This document shows positions 32,045-42,325 of a stretch of 64,000 nucleotides of DNA, piece by piece. This DNA comes from CAZPRY01 sp964589175. Lineage in GTDB: Bacteria > Fidelibacterota > UBA2242. Both the position numbers and the translations under genes were made by a program. The notes below the pieces were generated by a model that did not search any database, was not told the DNA's origin, and worked only from the letters and a program-made list of their open reading frames with translations. The stretch spans positions 1-64,000 of the forward strand of contig CAZPRY010000018.1 in assembly GCA_964589175.1 (NCBI GenBank), written 5' to 3'. Position 1 is the first letter of the stretch. Each line of letters starts with the position of its first letter.

Positions 32045-34453
32045 CTATTCGTAGCGTAGCGTTTTCACCGGATTCGCAAGGGCCGATTGGATCGTCTGGT
32101 AACTCACTGTAAGGAGCGTAATCAGGGTCACCAGCAGGAAGGCTGCAACGAAGGTGAGCGCGCTGATTTCCATGCGGGCGGCGAAGTTGTTGAGCCAGCG
32201 ATTAATGCCGAAGATCAACGGGGGCAGCACGATCAGGTTGGCTACAAAAATCAGGACAAGGAAATCTTTGATCAGCAGAAACATGAGTTTGGCGACTTCG
32301 GCGCCAAGAACTTTGCGGATGCCGATCTCCTTGGTACGCTGGCTGGTGGTGAATGAAGACAGTCCAAATATCCCCAGGCAGGTGACAAAGAGAGCCAGGG
32401 CAGCGAAAATGCCGAACACATTCCCGAAGAGTTCATCAGCCCGGTACTGCTGGTTATAATATTCATCCAGGAAGAAAAACTCGAATGCATTTCCGGGGAA
32501 AAAGACGTCCCAGCTCTTCCGGATCTGAGCTATGTTTTCACGGATGTCAGCGGAAGCAAGTTTGATCGAGAATTTTCCGCGTTCGCGCTGCGGGATGTAA
32601 CGGAAAATGTGCGGCTCGTAGGCCATTTTGAGCGATTGCTGATGATGATCTTCCAGTACGCCGACGATGGTATAATTGTCGCCCCAGAAGTAGATTTGCT
32701 GACCAATGGCGCTCTCGGGTGACTCAAAGCCGATGCGGGCAATCGCCGATCGGCTGAGGATTACATTGGCGTTTTCATTACCGAATTGACTTGAGAATTT
32801 CCGGCCGGTAATCAGCTGCAATCCGTATAAATCGATAAAGTTTTCGTCGACGCCGATGATCTGGTAATTCTTCCCCTCGCCCGGATCGGCGCCGATCCGG
32901 TAAATACCGCCGGCGTCCCAGAGGATCTGGCGGCCGGGAACTTCCGTGGAAAAGGCAAAATCGCGAATCCCCGGATAGGTCAGCAATTCCTCTTTAAATA
33001 ACTTGAACCGTTCTTCAAAGCCCTCGCCCTGAACCCGCGGTGCGGTCAGAACCAGCACCTGGTCCATGCGGAAACCGAGGTCCCGGGAGCGCATGAAGCG
33101 CAACTGGCGATAGACGGTGAGCGTCCCGGCGATCAGCGCGATAGCAACGCCAAACTGGAATAATACCAGCGCCCGGCGCAGGCCGATCCCTTTGCTGGCA
33201 TTGCCGAGTTTGCCTTTCAGGACCTTGATCGGCTCGAAGGAACTGAGCACGAGCACCGGGTAAAGTCCCGAGCCGAATACACCAACGGCGAACAGGCTGG
33301 TGAGAGTTTTCCAGAACCAATCCAGCTTCCAGATTCGGTATTCCAGCGGCGCCCCGGAAATACGGCTGAAAAAGGGCATTGCGATTTCTACGAGCAGCAG
33401 GGCGATTGCCAGGGCAAGCAGATTTACCAGGATAGTTTCGATGAAAAATTGACGAACCAGCTGCGCGCGGGAGGCCCCGACGACCTTGCGCAGTCCGACC
33501 TCCCTGGCGCGGCCCATGGCGCGAGCTGTGCTGAGGTTGATATAGTTCACCCAGGCCACGATGATGATAAAAAAGGCGATGATGAAAAGAAAGTGAACCG
33601 AGTTGCGATCGCCGTTGGCCTCGTATTCCTGCATAAAATGCGACGTTAGGTGGATGTCGAGCAGCGGCTGCATCGGGAGCAGGATTTCCAATCCCCAGTA
33701 ATCCATAATTTCGCCGGCTTCCTCCATGATGAATTGCGTGATTTTGGCGGGCAGCGCCTCCGCGTCGGTATTTTCGCGAAGCAGCGCGTAGGTGAAAAAT
33801 CCGGTATGTCCCCAGGATTCCTGCAACTCGGCGCCGTACAGGTTGACCATCGTCGCATAGGACAGCAGGAAGTCGAATTTAATATGCGAATTCAGGGGCG
33901 CGTCTGCCAGGATTCCGACGATCAGGTAGTCGGTCTTTTGATCGAAACGGATCGTTTTACCCAGGGCATTCTCCGCACCGAAATACTTTTTAGCGGTGGA
34001 TTCCGTGATCATGGCGGTGTTGGGTTTGTCGAGGGCGTCGAAACCCTCACCGGCAACTGCCGGGAAATTTAAAATGCGCAGGAAATCGGATTCGATGAAA
34101 TAGACCCGTTCCTCAATAAAGTTCACATCGCCGTAGGAAATGGCTCCGCGTGTGCGATAGATGCGGGCGATTTTTTCGATTTCCGGAAATCGCGCTTTGA
34201 GGCGCGGCGCGGCTACCGGGCAACAGGAAGCGAAGCGCACGCTCGTACCGTCGTTCCCATCTCGTTCATAGCGAATCCGGTAGATGCGATCGGCGTTCGG
34301 ATGGAATTGGTCGTAACTTTTTTCGAAGCTGACATAGTGCAGGATCAGCAGGCAGGTGGCTGTTCCGATGGCCAGGCCGAAGATGTTGACCAACGAAAAC
34401 AGTTTGGTTTTTCTCAGGTTTCTGAGAGCGCTCAAGAGATAATTTTTCAGCAT
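32045..34453 (-). CDS. ABC transporter permease, MacB/FtsX type
   Basis: About 802 residues; ATG 34453 follows GGTTGGGGGGTATCC. Two repeats of periplasmic MacB-PCD domain plus FtsX membrane domain: the first helix at about 20-40 and FtsX helices near 280-420 with the family motif STARAMGRAREVGLRKVVGA, then a second periplasmic domain (about 450-660) and FtsX with FTTSQRTKEIGIRKVLGAEV. This family is widespread in the FCB group and usually pairs with an ATPase or transcription-linked regulator, none of which is adjacent. Mechanotransmission-type export of lipoproteins, peptides or drugs is typical; the substrate is unknown. Confidence 0.88.
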   Translation of the reverse strand: MLKNYLLSALRNLRKTKLFSLVNIFGLAIGTATCLLILHYVSFEKSYDQFHPNADRIYRIRYERDGNDGTSVRFASCCPVAAPRLKARFPEIEKIARIYRTRGAISYGDVNFIEERVYFIESDFLRILNFPAVAGEGFDALDKPNTAMITESTAKKYFGAENALGKTIRFDQKTDYLIVGILADAPLNSHIKFDFLLSYATMVNLYGAELQESWGHTGFFTYALLRENTDAEALPAKITQFIMEEAGEIMDYWGLEILLPMQPLLDIHLTSHFMQEYEANGDRNSVHFLFIIAFFIIIVAWVNYINLSTARAMGRAREVGLRKVVGASRAQLVRQFFIETILVNLLALAIALLLVEIAMPFFSRISGAPLEYRIWKLDWFWKTLTSLFAVGVFGSGLYPVLVLSSFEPIKVLKGKLGNASKGIGLRRALVLFQFGVAIALIAGTLTVYRQLRFMRSRDLGFRMDQVLVLTAPRVQGEGFEERFKLFKEELLTYPGIRDFAFSTEVPGRQILWDAGGIYRIGADPGEGKNYQIIGVDENFIDLYGLQLITGRKFSSQFGNENANVILSRSAIARIGFESPESAIGQQIYFWGDNYTIVGVLEDHHQQSLKMAYEPHIFRYIPQRERGKFSIKLASADIRENIAQIRKSWDVFFPGNAFEFFFLDEYYNQQYRADELFGNVFGIFAALALFVTCLGIFGLSSFTTSQRTKEIGIRKVLGAEVAKLMFLLIKDFLVLIFVANLIVLPPLIFGINRWLNNFAARMEISALTFVAAFLLVTLITLLTVSYQTIQSALANPVKTLRYE

Positions 34454-34637
34454 GGATACCCCCCAACCCATCAGGTGAATTCAATACGGACGATTTTCGA
34501 ACACGATTCTGGGACACCCTTTCGCGACAGTTGGTTGTCCGGATATTTTAAGAGTAGCAGCAGCCGGAACCGTTTCAGGGACGGCAGGTACTCATGGCAA
34601 AATATTTTGAGACGACGATATTAGCAAACTTCGCTGA

Positions 34638-35951
34638 TCATTCTGCAGACCGGCAGATTCTAAAACCGACATTCGTGAAACTGTACGAAGGGTTATGCAG
34701 ATAGCGGTTGGCGACACGGCCGTGCTGAGCCTGGCTCAGCCAGCTCCCGCCCCGGCGGACCCGGTAATTCCCCGTCTCAGCGCCCTGCGGATCGGTTCGA
34801 GGCTCTTGCGAGTAGGGTTCGTAACGGTCCCAGCACCATTCCCAGACATTCCCGCTCATATCGAACAGCCCCAGCTCGTTGGCCTGTTTTAAGCCGACGG
34901 GGTGAGTTTGGTTGTCCGAGTTATCGGAATACCAGGCCACTTCGGCGGGATTGTCGCTGCCGCTGTAGCGTAAACCGCGCGATTTTTCACCGCCGCGCGC
35001 GGCGTACTCCCATTCCGCTTCGGTCAGCAGGCGATACCCGTCGGCGCGGAAGTCACAGGTAATGACAGTGCCGAGGATCGAGTAACACGGTTTCAGCCCT
35101 TCCAGCTGACTTTTCTTATTGCAGAAATGGATGGCGTCTAACCAGGATACTTTATCGACCGGCATATCATCGCCTCGATAGACGGAGGGATTGTCCCCCA
35201 TGACGGCCAGCCAATCCTTTTGCGTGACCTCATATTTGCAGATATAGAAACTGCTCAGGGTTACAGCGTGGACCGGCTTCTCATCGCTGTCTCCCTCGTC
35301 CCGGCCATCACCCATATTAAATGTGCCACCCATGACGAGCGCCATTTGGTCCGAAACCTCGGAGACGGAGGAGATGTCGATAACACCGCCGATTACAAAA
35401 TTGACAAACAGTTCAGTGGTAGTGTTCTGTTTGATTTCAAAGTTGTAGTTGATTTTCTTAAGACCCGACCGGAAAACGGCCGAGTATTTTCCCTCGGGGA
35501 TTTTAGAGGCTTCCCAATTCTGTTTTTCCTTGTTACCACCATTGTCTTTGTTGATTCCCAGCTTTGGTATTTCAATGATGGCGGCGATCGGCAGCGTGAT
35601 CACTTTCAACCGGCCGATTTTGCGTTTGATGGTCGCGTCCTCTTTCTCCCCCGACTGAGTAATTTCCACCGGGGGTGTAAACGGCGAGACTTCAAAAAGA
35701 ACAATCTGATGACGTCCGATAGTTACGTTTTTTACCTGAGGTGAATAGCCCTCTTTTACGACCTTTAATTCATGATCGCCGACTTCAATGTTCTGGACGA
35801 TCAGGCCGCCGTACTCCGTACCGGTCTGGCCCACATAGACGGAATCGATAAACACCGCCAGGCCGGGGTCGCCCATGATCTGGACATGCCCGATATCTTT
35901 CGCATAAAGAACCGTGAAAGCCAAAATGAGAAATAAAGTTATTTTTTTCAT
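34638..35951 (-). CDS. PEGA and SUMF1 (formylglycine-generating-enzyme-like) secreted protein
   Basis: 437 residues from ATG 35951 (upstream AGGGAGGTTGG). Signal peptide, then a PEGA domain (GHVQIMGDPGLAVFIDSVYV ... VKEGY), a linker, a possible second beta domain, and a C-terminal SUMF1 domain from about residue 205: MALVMGGTFNMGDG, YEVTQKDWLAVMG, VSWLDAIHFCN, YRLLTEAEWEYAARGG, GNVWEWCWDRY and RVRRGGSWL, ending NVGFRICRS. SUMF1 domains outside true FGE are lectin-like or of unknown activity. The paired active-site Cys of FGE cannot be assigned confidently here. Confidence 0.85.
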   Translation of the reverse strand: MKKITLFLILAFTVLYAKDIGHVQIMGDPGLAVFIDSVYVGQTGTEYGGLIVQNIEVGDHELKVVKEGYSPQVKNVTIGRHQIVLFEVSPFTPPVEITQSGEKEDATIKRKIGRLKVITLPIAAIIEIPKLGINKDNGGNKEKQNWEASKIPEGKYSAVFRSGLKKINYNFEIKQNTTTELFVNFVIGGVIDISSVSEVSDQMALVMGGTFNMGDGRDEGDSDEKPVHAVTLSSFYICKYEVTQKDWLAVMGDNPSVYRGDDMPVDKVSWLDAIHFCNKKSQLEGLKPCYSILGTVITCDFRADGYRLLTEAEWEYAARGGEKSRGLRYSGSDNPAEVAWYSDNSDNQTHPVGLKQANELGLFDMSGNVWEWCWDRYEPYSQEPRTDPQGAETGNYRVRRGGSWLSQAQHGRVANRYLHNPSYSFTNVGFRICRSAE

Positions 35952-36208
35952 GAGTATCCAACCTCCCTGTCGTTCTATGCGTTTCGAAGAAGTTTCACAG
36001 GTCAACAATCCGGAAAGAAATATCCGGTAAATCAGTTTAGAATAAGTGTTTTCGTCCTGCGATGTAGATTGATGGAACGTAATTTACCGTTTTGTTTCTT
36101 GTAAAAAGATAGCGGTTTATCGGCTAGAAGTCAATGGGAAGCTGGGTGGGAAGTGCGGCAGGGCACGGACTGGAAGACCTGGCCCCGCCGTTTCATGAAA
36201 AAGTGCCT

Positions 36209-36703
36209 CTACGGCAGACGATTCACGGCTGCATCGGCGAGTTGGAAAACCGAATTGACATTGCCCGGGCATTCCTGAATGAGCGCCAGTACGTGGCGAC
36301 CCTTGCGAACGCCCAGATGCAGGCAACCGTTGTTGCGATACCAGTAAGCCTCGTCTCCCAAAATCCGGGAGGAGTTTAGTGTTTGACCCTGTCTACGCAG
36401 CTGCTGGCAGACGTCTGCCAGGGCCGCGGCAGCTTTTTTCGGTTCCTCCTGATATTCGACAATCGAAACCGTCATGGCGTTTTTGCCCTTGATGATACCA
36501 AGATAGCCTACCTGGTTCTTAACGGACGTATCATTACAAGTCAGCACTTCGAGATTGGATTTCGTTTCGGATTCCGGCTGGTTGAGTAATTGGGCTATGA
36601 GCGATTCCATATTTTCCTGCATATTTGGCTCGGCCAGGGCGGAGCCCCAGAACGAAAGCAATACCACGATAAAAGGCAGCAAGGTTGATTTTTTTCGTAA
36701 CAT
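36209..36703 (-). CDS. Exported protein of unknown function
   Basis: 164 residues starting at ATG 36703, which has the strong site AAAGGAGGGAATC; the longer frame is not needed. A signal peptide (LLPFIVVLLSFWGSALA) is followed by a soluble domain with three or four Cys (LEVLTCND, ADVCQQLR, NNGCLHLG, QECPGN) that could pair after export. The AYWYRNNGCLHLGVRKGRHVLAL stretch looks like a beta-sheet core. No family recognised. A single gene between the PEGA protein and the C69 peptidase, followed by 290 bp upstream (36800-37087) with no feature. Confidence 0.6.
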   Translation of the reverse strand: MLRKKSTLLPFIVVLLSFWGSALAEPNMQENMESLIAQLLNQPESETKSNLEVLTCNDTSVKNQVGYLGIIKGKNAMTVSIVEYQEEPKKAAAALADVCQQLRRQGQTLNSSRILGDEAYWYRNNGCLHLGVRKGRHVLALIQECPGNVNSVFQLADAAVNRLP

Positions 36704-37087
36704 GATTCCCTCCTTTAGGTAATTCTGGTTAGTTGACGTAAAAATTCTCTTTTCAAAAACTACCTTGAACTTACAGCAGGGAATATTTGGCTGAGTCACG
36801 AGCGGGTAAATGCTTGTAAAGAGATGTAAACGATTGTCTTCGTTTCTAACTGTTTCGGTTTATATGATCGTAAGAATCCGGCGACAGACTGCCGTTTGCG
36901 ATCTCTGAAGAAGTGGACTGCCTGGTTTGGACCGCGGAGTTTCGGTTATGCGTATGTTCCGGAATCAGGCACCGGCAATATCTTTTGGAACTGGTTTGCG
37001 TTTATAATCGCAATGAAACCGTTGAGAAGATTTTGAATTCCATATCCCGGTCAATGGATTCCCTATGGCGTATATTGGCGATCACAG

Positions 37088-38719
37088 CTATTTAGGATCA
37101 TCTAGATCGATCATCCTGAAATGATCGCCGGTGTCATCGACGATCCGGCGATACCACGATTGCGGGTGGGGCGGATGGGTGACCTTGCCCAGTTCGTCTT
37201 TTACGTTGCCGTCCATGTATTTTACCAGCAGCGCTTCGCCCAGCGTTTTCCAGCGCTGTACGGTGGAATTCCCGAGATCAACCGAATATCGGGTCAGGTA
37301 ATCAACCGCCAGCCGTGGTGCTTCGTTGTAATATTTCAGGGCCAACTGCTCGACGAACGCCTGCTCGGCCAGAAAGCCACCTTCGAGTTCGCGCTGCACT
37401 TTTTGCACATCGACGATCATGTCGCTGTAGCGCAGGTAACAGTAATTGGCGACGAAGTTGAAGACCCAGAAGGCCGATTCCCAGCTGAAATGGTGAAAGT
37501 CCGCAGTACCGACGGCGTAGCTCTTCGGCACTTCCTGAATGCCGCAATACATTGGAACGTACACCGTGCTGTAGGTGTCGTCCACGCCAAACCAGTGAAC
37601 GCCGCCGATCGGATCGGGTAGCCAGGCGCGCGCCTGGGACACGAACGAAAACCCGGTCTGCTGGGTTGAGGTCGCGCGTTCGTTGCAGTATTCCACGCTG
37701 TCCACTTCCCAGGTGAGTGGTCGCCAGCGGTAGGGCAGCTGAAACGGGCCGGCGCCGATATCGCGGGTCATGTCGAAGTCACTGCCTTCGAAATGATCGC
37801 GCATCAATTCCATGACATCGCGGACGGAGAGTTTCTGATCGGGTTTGATCCAGAGCGGTAAGGGTTCGGTGCCCTTGACGGCCTTGACATAATCCATCGG
37901 GAGCTTCAGTGACGGAGCCGCCCGGTTGAACATGGCCCAAACGCGGGCTTCGCACCAGCGCAGGGCGCCGTAGTCCGGCGGGGCATAGGTGGCGGCGAAA
38001 CTGAAATCCTTGTCCTTGCCATCGAACCAGCCTTTCTCACGCGCCAGCTTTATGACGTCCTTCTCGTACAGGCAGTTCTGCGGATCGTTCTGCGGGAAGC
38101 TGCGGATGCGGGCCTGGTTGGCGTGGCCGCAGATGTAGCCGTCGGGAACACGGCGGGCTACCCAGACGGCACCCTTCTTCCCGGGGCCTTTACCGATGAT
38201 TTCCATGATCCAAACCTCGTTGGGATCGCCGATGGAGAATGATTCGCCGGTGCTGTAATAACCGTACTCCGCGACCAGATCACCGATGGTCGTGATTGCT
38301 TCTTGCGCGGTTTTGGCGCGCTGCAGAGTCACGTACATCAGGCTGCCGTAATCCATTATCGCCGTTGTATCCTGCAATTCCTCCCGGCCCGTGTAGGTGG
38401 TCTCGCCAATCGAGACCTGATGTTCGTTCATGTTCCCGACGACGGAATACGTGTGCGGAACCTGTTTGATCCGACCCAGAAATTTGCTGGTGTCCCACTC
38501 GTAAATATCGAGCATTTCGCCGGGCAGATGATCGGCCGCGGGCGTATAATAGAGTTCGCCGTAGAGTTCGTGCGAATCGGCGACATAAGTGATCATGGTA
38601 GACCCGTCCTGCGACGCGCCTTTGGAGATAATAAAGTTGGTACAGGCCAGGAGGAGCGAATGGGAAAGTAATAATGTTATGCTCCCGATAAACAGTGATT
38701 GCAGAGGTCTTTTTTTCAT
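37088..38719 (-). CDS. Peptidase family C69 dipeptidase
   Basis: 543 residues. Ntn-hydrolase fold: the signal segment ends LLLACTNFIISKGAS, where Cys26 becomes the N-terminal nucleophile after processing, as in secreted C69 dipeptidases. Further family blocks are TMITYVADSHELYGEL, QVSIGETTYTGRE, IMDYGSLMYVTLQRAKTA, GESFSIGDPNEVWIMEIIGK and YICGHANQARI. The C-terminal ~200 residues, with YSTVYVPMYCGI and WVFNFVANYCYLRY, are typical. Likely extracellular or periplasmic peptide degradation. Confidence 0.9.
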   Translation of the reverse strand: MKKRPLQSLFIGSITLLLSHSLLLACTNFIISKGASQDGSTMITYVADSHELYGELYYTPAADHLPGEMLDIYEWDTSKFLGRIKQVPHTYSVVGNMNEHQVSIGETTYTGREELQDTTAIMDYGSLMYVTLQRAKTAQEAITTIGDLVAEYGYYSTGESFSIGDPNEVWIMEIIGKGPGKKGAVWVARRVPDGYICGHANQARIRSFPQNDPQNCLYEKDVIKLAREKGWFDGKDKDFSFAATYAPPDYGALRWCEARVWAMFNRAAPSLKLPMDYVKAVKGTEPLPLWIKPDQKLSVRDVMELMRDHFEGSDFDMTRDIGAGPFQLPYRWRPLTWEVDSVEYCNERATSTQQTGFSFVSQARAWLPDPIGGVHWFGVDDTYSTVYVPMYCGIQEVPKSYAVGTADFHHFSWESAFWVFNFVANYCYLRYSDMIVDVQKVQRELEGGFLAEQAFVEQLALKYYNEAPRLAVDYLTRYSVDLGNSTVQRWKTLGEALLVKYMDGNVKDELGKVTHPPHPQSWYRRIVDDTGDHFRMIDLDDPK

Positions 38720-38906
38720 TCTTATTCCAGTCTTATATTGAAAATGCAGTGAATTGTGACATTCATGAGTCCGGGTCTAAGTTAGCATGATTCACTAAAA
38801 TTGGAAACATTTTACGAACCACCGTGATTCAATGCTGAATTGCAGTTCAGATCCATTTAAGAGAAGATAAATTGGGTGTCAGTCAGTCGATTGCGCGACA
38901 AGGCGA

Positions 38907-40880
38907 TTATTTTACCAACAAACACTTCCTGACCTGCCGGAAATTTCCAACCTGAAGCCGGTACAGATATGTTCCGGATGGATGTCCGGATGCATCCCAG
39001 CGGATTTCCTGGACGCCCTGGCTTTGATGTTGATCGACGAGCGTCGCGATATGCATTCCGCCGGCATCGAAAATATCTACGGTTACATGCGCTGCCTGCG
39101 GTAAATGATAACGAATACTCGTGGTCGGATTGAACGGATTAGGATAATTGGCATATAGACTGATTTTTGCCGCGCTTACAACTGCGTCCGATGTTATTCC
39201 GGTGCCGGTGCCGAATATTTTGATCAGTTCGATCCCCGCGCCAGTCCCCAGATTGCGCGAATATTGCATATCGGCCGGATTGTTCCAATGTTCGTGGACG
39301 CCCAGGCTTCGGATGACTGTACCGTCATTCTCCGGATCGTAGCGGATTCCCTCCGGCCACCAGCTGGAATCGGCCGCCTGGTGCAGGTAATCATCCACTG
39401 CCGGGAAATTGGCGTACCAGTATTTGCCCTCTTCTTCGGTTTCAGTTTTGGGGAATTCCGCCTGCAGGATATCCAGGCAGACAGATTCGATCGCCAGGGG
39501 ATCCTGAGAAAGCAGGATTGAGCTGCACCAGTCATCATTAAACGGCGCCATCTGGAATTTCACCGGTGGCTCGTGTTCATAGGAACAGGCCCAGAGCGCG
39601 TCCATGAAATAGATCAGTATTTTGCCGCCCAGTTCTTCGTGCCCGAGAAGATCGACGAAGACCCGGTACATGCCGTAATCACCGCGCAAGGGCTTGTCAT
39701 AATCTTCGCGATGTAAAGCCGGGTGCATGTGCGCGGCGCTCGGACGGGCGTTGGCGCCGAAGAAATTTTTCCCGAACAGGGTCACGCCGCCCCAGCGGTG
39801 TCCCTTCATGGCCGGGATATCCAGCAGGTAATCGGCGTCTTCCATGACCGTGTAGAATTTATCCTTTTTCTCGCTGATGACGTGACCCCGATCCGAAAAC
39901 TGCATGATGTAGTTATTGCTGGCGGTGTAGGTCTCCCGGCCGTCCGAACCGGACTTGTCCATGTAATGAACATCGGGGAACTCCGCGTGCCACTTATCGT
40001 AGCAGTGTTTGAAAATATGGGTATAGGGATCGCCGATATAGATATTTGACTGGGACACTCCGGCTTGATAGACCAGCTGTCTCAGGATCGTCATTACCGC
40101 CTGCGGGGAGGTGTCCACATTGCCGTAGTTTTCGTCGTTGAGGATCGAATTATCCCACCCGTTGATATTCCAGGCATGAACGGCGTTGATCTTGATGAAG
40201 ATCGTCTCACCGTCCTGATAACCGACTTCTCCCTTATTGCGGCGCTGATTGAAATATTTGAATACCATATCCCAGGCGGCGGTTTCGGAGCCGGCATCGG
40301 TCAGCGCCAGAAGCGCCTTTCCGAACATGTTGTCGACGACATCCTGGTTGCAGTTGCTGTCCAGAAAGTAGCCATCGCCCAACTTGTCGGGCACGCAGTT
40401 TTCGTTGGTCGCATCGGGATTATGAACCCAGATGACCCGTCCGGGCAGATTGCCTTTCGCCTCGCCAATCGGTTTGTTCGGGCCGAGCGGATCTTCGAAA
40501 GCTCCACAAGGTTCCGTATAGGCGTAAGTTTCCTGCGATGGTTGGAGCAGCACCCAGCCGGCCCCGGTAAGGAAGAGCAACGTGAAGAACAATGAAATCC
40601 TGTAGCGCTTCTGCTGTAAGGCAACGCGTGTTCTGTTAAAGGAAAAAACGGATATCAGCCCGCCGGCGATATAGGCGATGAAGGTGCTGACCAGCGGGGC
40701 AGCGACTTTCATGCAGGGATAGCTGGCCCGGGATGGTTTGGGAATGATGCGCAACAGCATCCAGAGGGTTGCCAGAAATCCCGCAACCGGCAGGTAAAGC
40801 CGTATCAGGAGGGACTTTCTGCGCCCCTTTGTTGCTGCCTGTGAATTATCATGGCGTTTCTTCGATTGGCAAGTTTCCAT
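38907..40880 (-). CDS. DUF362 domain protein with type IX secretion sorting domain
   Basis: 657 residues. The N-terminus is long (about 35 charged residues) before hydrophobic segments at 25-45, 60-80 and 95-110, unusual for a secreted protein. The central part (about 190-480) is DUF362-like: DGETIFIKINAVHAWNI, then SQSNIYIGDPYTHIF, DYLLDIPAMKGHRWGGVTL and SQDPLAIESVCLDIL. The last 80 residues are a Por/T9SS type A sorting domain (LYANYPNPFNPTTSIRYHLP ... GTYLYRLQVG). How multiple apparent membrane helices and the T9SS route combine is unclear. Several DUF362 proteins bind iron-sulfur clusters; no such Cys set is evident. Confidence 0.75.
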   Translation of the reverse strand: METCQSKKRHDNSQAATKGRRKSLLIRLYLPVAGFLATLWMLLRIIPKPSRASYPCMKVAAPLVSTFIAYIAGGLISVFSFNRTRVALQQKRYRISLFFTLLFLTGAGWVLLQPSQETYAYTEPCGAFEDPLGPNKPIGEAKGNLPGRVIWVHNPDATNENCVPDKLGDGYFLDSNCNQDVVDNMFGKALLALTDAGSETAAWDMVFKYFNQRRNKGEVGYQDGETIFIKINAVHAWNINGWDNSILNDENYGNVDTSPQAVMTILRQLVYQAGVSQSNIYIGDPYTHIFKHCYDKWHAEFPDVHYMDKSGSDGRETYTASNNYIMQFSDRGHVISEKKDKFYTVMEDADYLLDIPAMKGHRWGGVTLFGKNFFGANARPSAAHMHPALHREDYDKPLRGDYGMYRVFVDLLGHEELGGKILIYFMDALWACSYEHEPPVKFQMAPFNDDWCSSILLSQDPLAIESVCLDILQAEFPKTETEEEGKYWYANFPAVDDYLHQAADSSWWPEGIRYDPENDGTVIRSLGVHEHWNNPADMQYSRNLGTGAGIELIKIFGTGTGITSDAVVSAAKISLYANYPNPFNPTTSIRYHLPQAAHVTVDIFDAGGMHIATLVDQHQSQGVQEIRWDASGHPSGTYLYRLQVGNFRQVRKCLLVK

Positions 40881-40985
40881 GAGGATACTCCCTGTGCTGC
40901 GCCAGATTGGTCAGCGCGTCACATGTAAAGCGATTTCACGTTTTTTTAAAAAACGGATATCGGCGACAAAAAGGCCGAACCCGGA

Positions 40986-42128
40986 CTACTTGATCAGGAC
41001 CATTTTTACGCAATCTGTGGTTCGGGTCTCATCGATATAAAGCCGCGCGATGTAGATACCGGCAGAAACAGGGTATCCATGCTGATCGGTGCCATTCCAG
41101 AAAACCTGGTAGAAATCGGGTGCTTGAACCTCATCGATTAGCTGTACGATTGCCCGGCCGGTGAGATCGTAAACCGAAAGCCGGACCAGGCTGCTTTTAG
41201 CCAGCTGGTAGCGGATCGTTGTCGCCGGGTTGAATGGATTCGGGAAATTGGGGAACAATTCAAAGGCCGGCGGCGATTCAATGTTCCCGGCGATAGCCGT
41301 ATAACCGGGCGGCGTCGGTCTCCCCGCATTTTCCCAGGCTGTGCGCCAGACCGAGGCCAGGTCGGCAATCGCGCGTTGGATGGTCATGGTCGTTACGGAA
41401 TCCAGTTCTGACCAGAGCGCGTTGTAATATGTGGAGCCGTAATCGGGATCTATCTGGCTTGCCAGGTCGTCGGCCGCCATGATCATATCCACGACCGGAT
41501 AGATAGCTTCGATATAGTCAAACACCGAATCGATCAAACTTTCCCAATAGACAGCTGGTTCGCGCTGCAGTACTAATTCGGACAGACGGGGATTGATCAT
41601 TTGCGTCTCGTAGCGCGAGTGAATGCCGTTGTTGCCGCTGTACTGGCCGTTGTAGTTCAGTGTCAGGTGCAGGGCCTGGTGGGAGTCGGCCACAAAATGA
41701 CCCAGTTCCGCCGCGATTTGCCAGACTTCACCCCACTCTCCGCGCGCCATCAAGGCCGTCAGACTGTCGGCCCACTCTTCGACTACCCAGGGCACAGTGC
41801 CGTTTTTAATCAAACGGGAATAGCCGAAAAGGGCCAGGGCGCTGTCCCATTGGGCCGGCAGATCGCCGGTGAAAAATTCGTCGTAGTCATCAATGTCGAT
41901 GTAGTGATAGTATTTGGGGATATTATCATCGCGGTCGGGATCCGGGGCGTGTTCGCTTAGATAGGATTGGTGCTCCTGGAAGAAGCTCATCCCGGCTGGC
42001 AGGTAATCCACGGCAGCATCATTGATAAAACGATGGGCGTCCCAGCCCCATTTCGAATCCTGTGCCTGCAGTACCATCAGTAGGACCGGCAGTGCCATGA
42101 GGCAGTATTTTATTTTGCGAAAATCCAT
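40986..42128 (-). CDS. S1/P1 nuclease or zinc phospholipase C-like enzyme with T9SS sorting domain
   Basis: 380 residues from ATG 42128; the longer frame to 42224 lacks support. After a signal peptide (ALPVLLMVLQAQ) the mature protein begins near WGWDAHRFIND, the N-terminal Trp/His zinc ligands of the S1/P1-PLC fold. HYIDIDDYD, AAELGHFVADSHQALHLTLN and NNGIHSRYET supply the other zinc ligands (HxxxD...H, then HxxxE). The last ~85 residues are a type A sorting domain (ELFPNFPNPFNPATTIRYQL ... VKMVLIK). The catalytic residues appear complete, so secreted nuclease or phospholipase activity is likely; which of the two cannot be told. Confidence 0.83.
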   Translation of the reverse strand: MDFRKIKYCLMALPVLLMVLQAQDSKWGWDAHRFINDAAVDYLPAGMSFFQEHQSYLSEHAPDPDRDDNIPKYYHYIDIDDYDEFFTGDLPAQWDSALALFGYSRLIKNGTVPWVVEEWADSLTALMARGEWGEVWQIAAELGHFVADSHQALHLTLNYNGQYSGNNGIHSRYETQMINPRLSELVLQREPAVYWESLIDSVFDYIEAIYPVVDMIMAADDLASQIDPDYGSTYYNALWSELDSVTTMTIQRAIADLASVWRTAWENAGRPTPPGYTAIAGNIESPPAFELFPNFPNPFNPATTIRYQLAKSSLVRLSVYDLTGRAIVQLIDEVQAPDFYQVFWNGTDQHGYPVSAGIYIARLYIDETRTTDCVKMVLIK

Positions 42129-42325
42129 AGAGTCCAATTCCTGTTTAAATCCGATACCTGTCAACCGGTTGTAGTTTAACCCCGGAAGCCAGGAATGCAA
42201 AAGGGAAAGTTGAGGGAGCCGCACACACTGCCGGCTAAAGAAAAAGGGAAGATCAACCAGATGTCCATGGGATTCGATTCTTTATGATCGAACCTCGAAC
42301 TGTGATATTTATGCCTGGCTCACCG

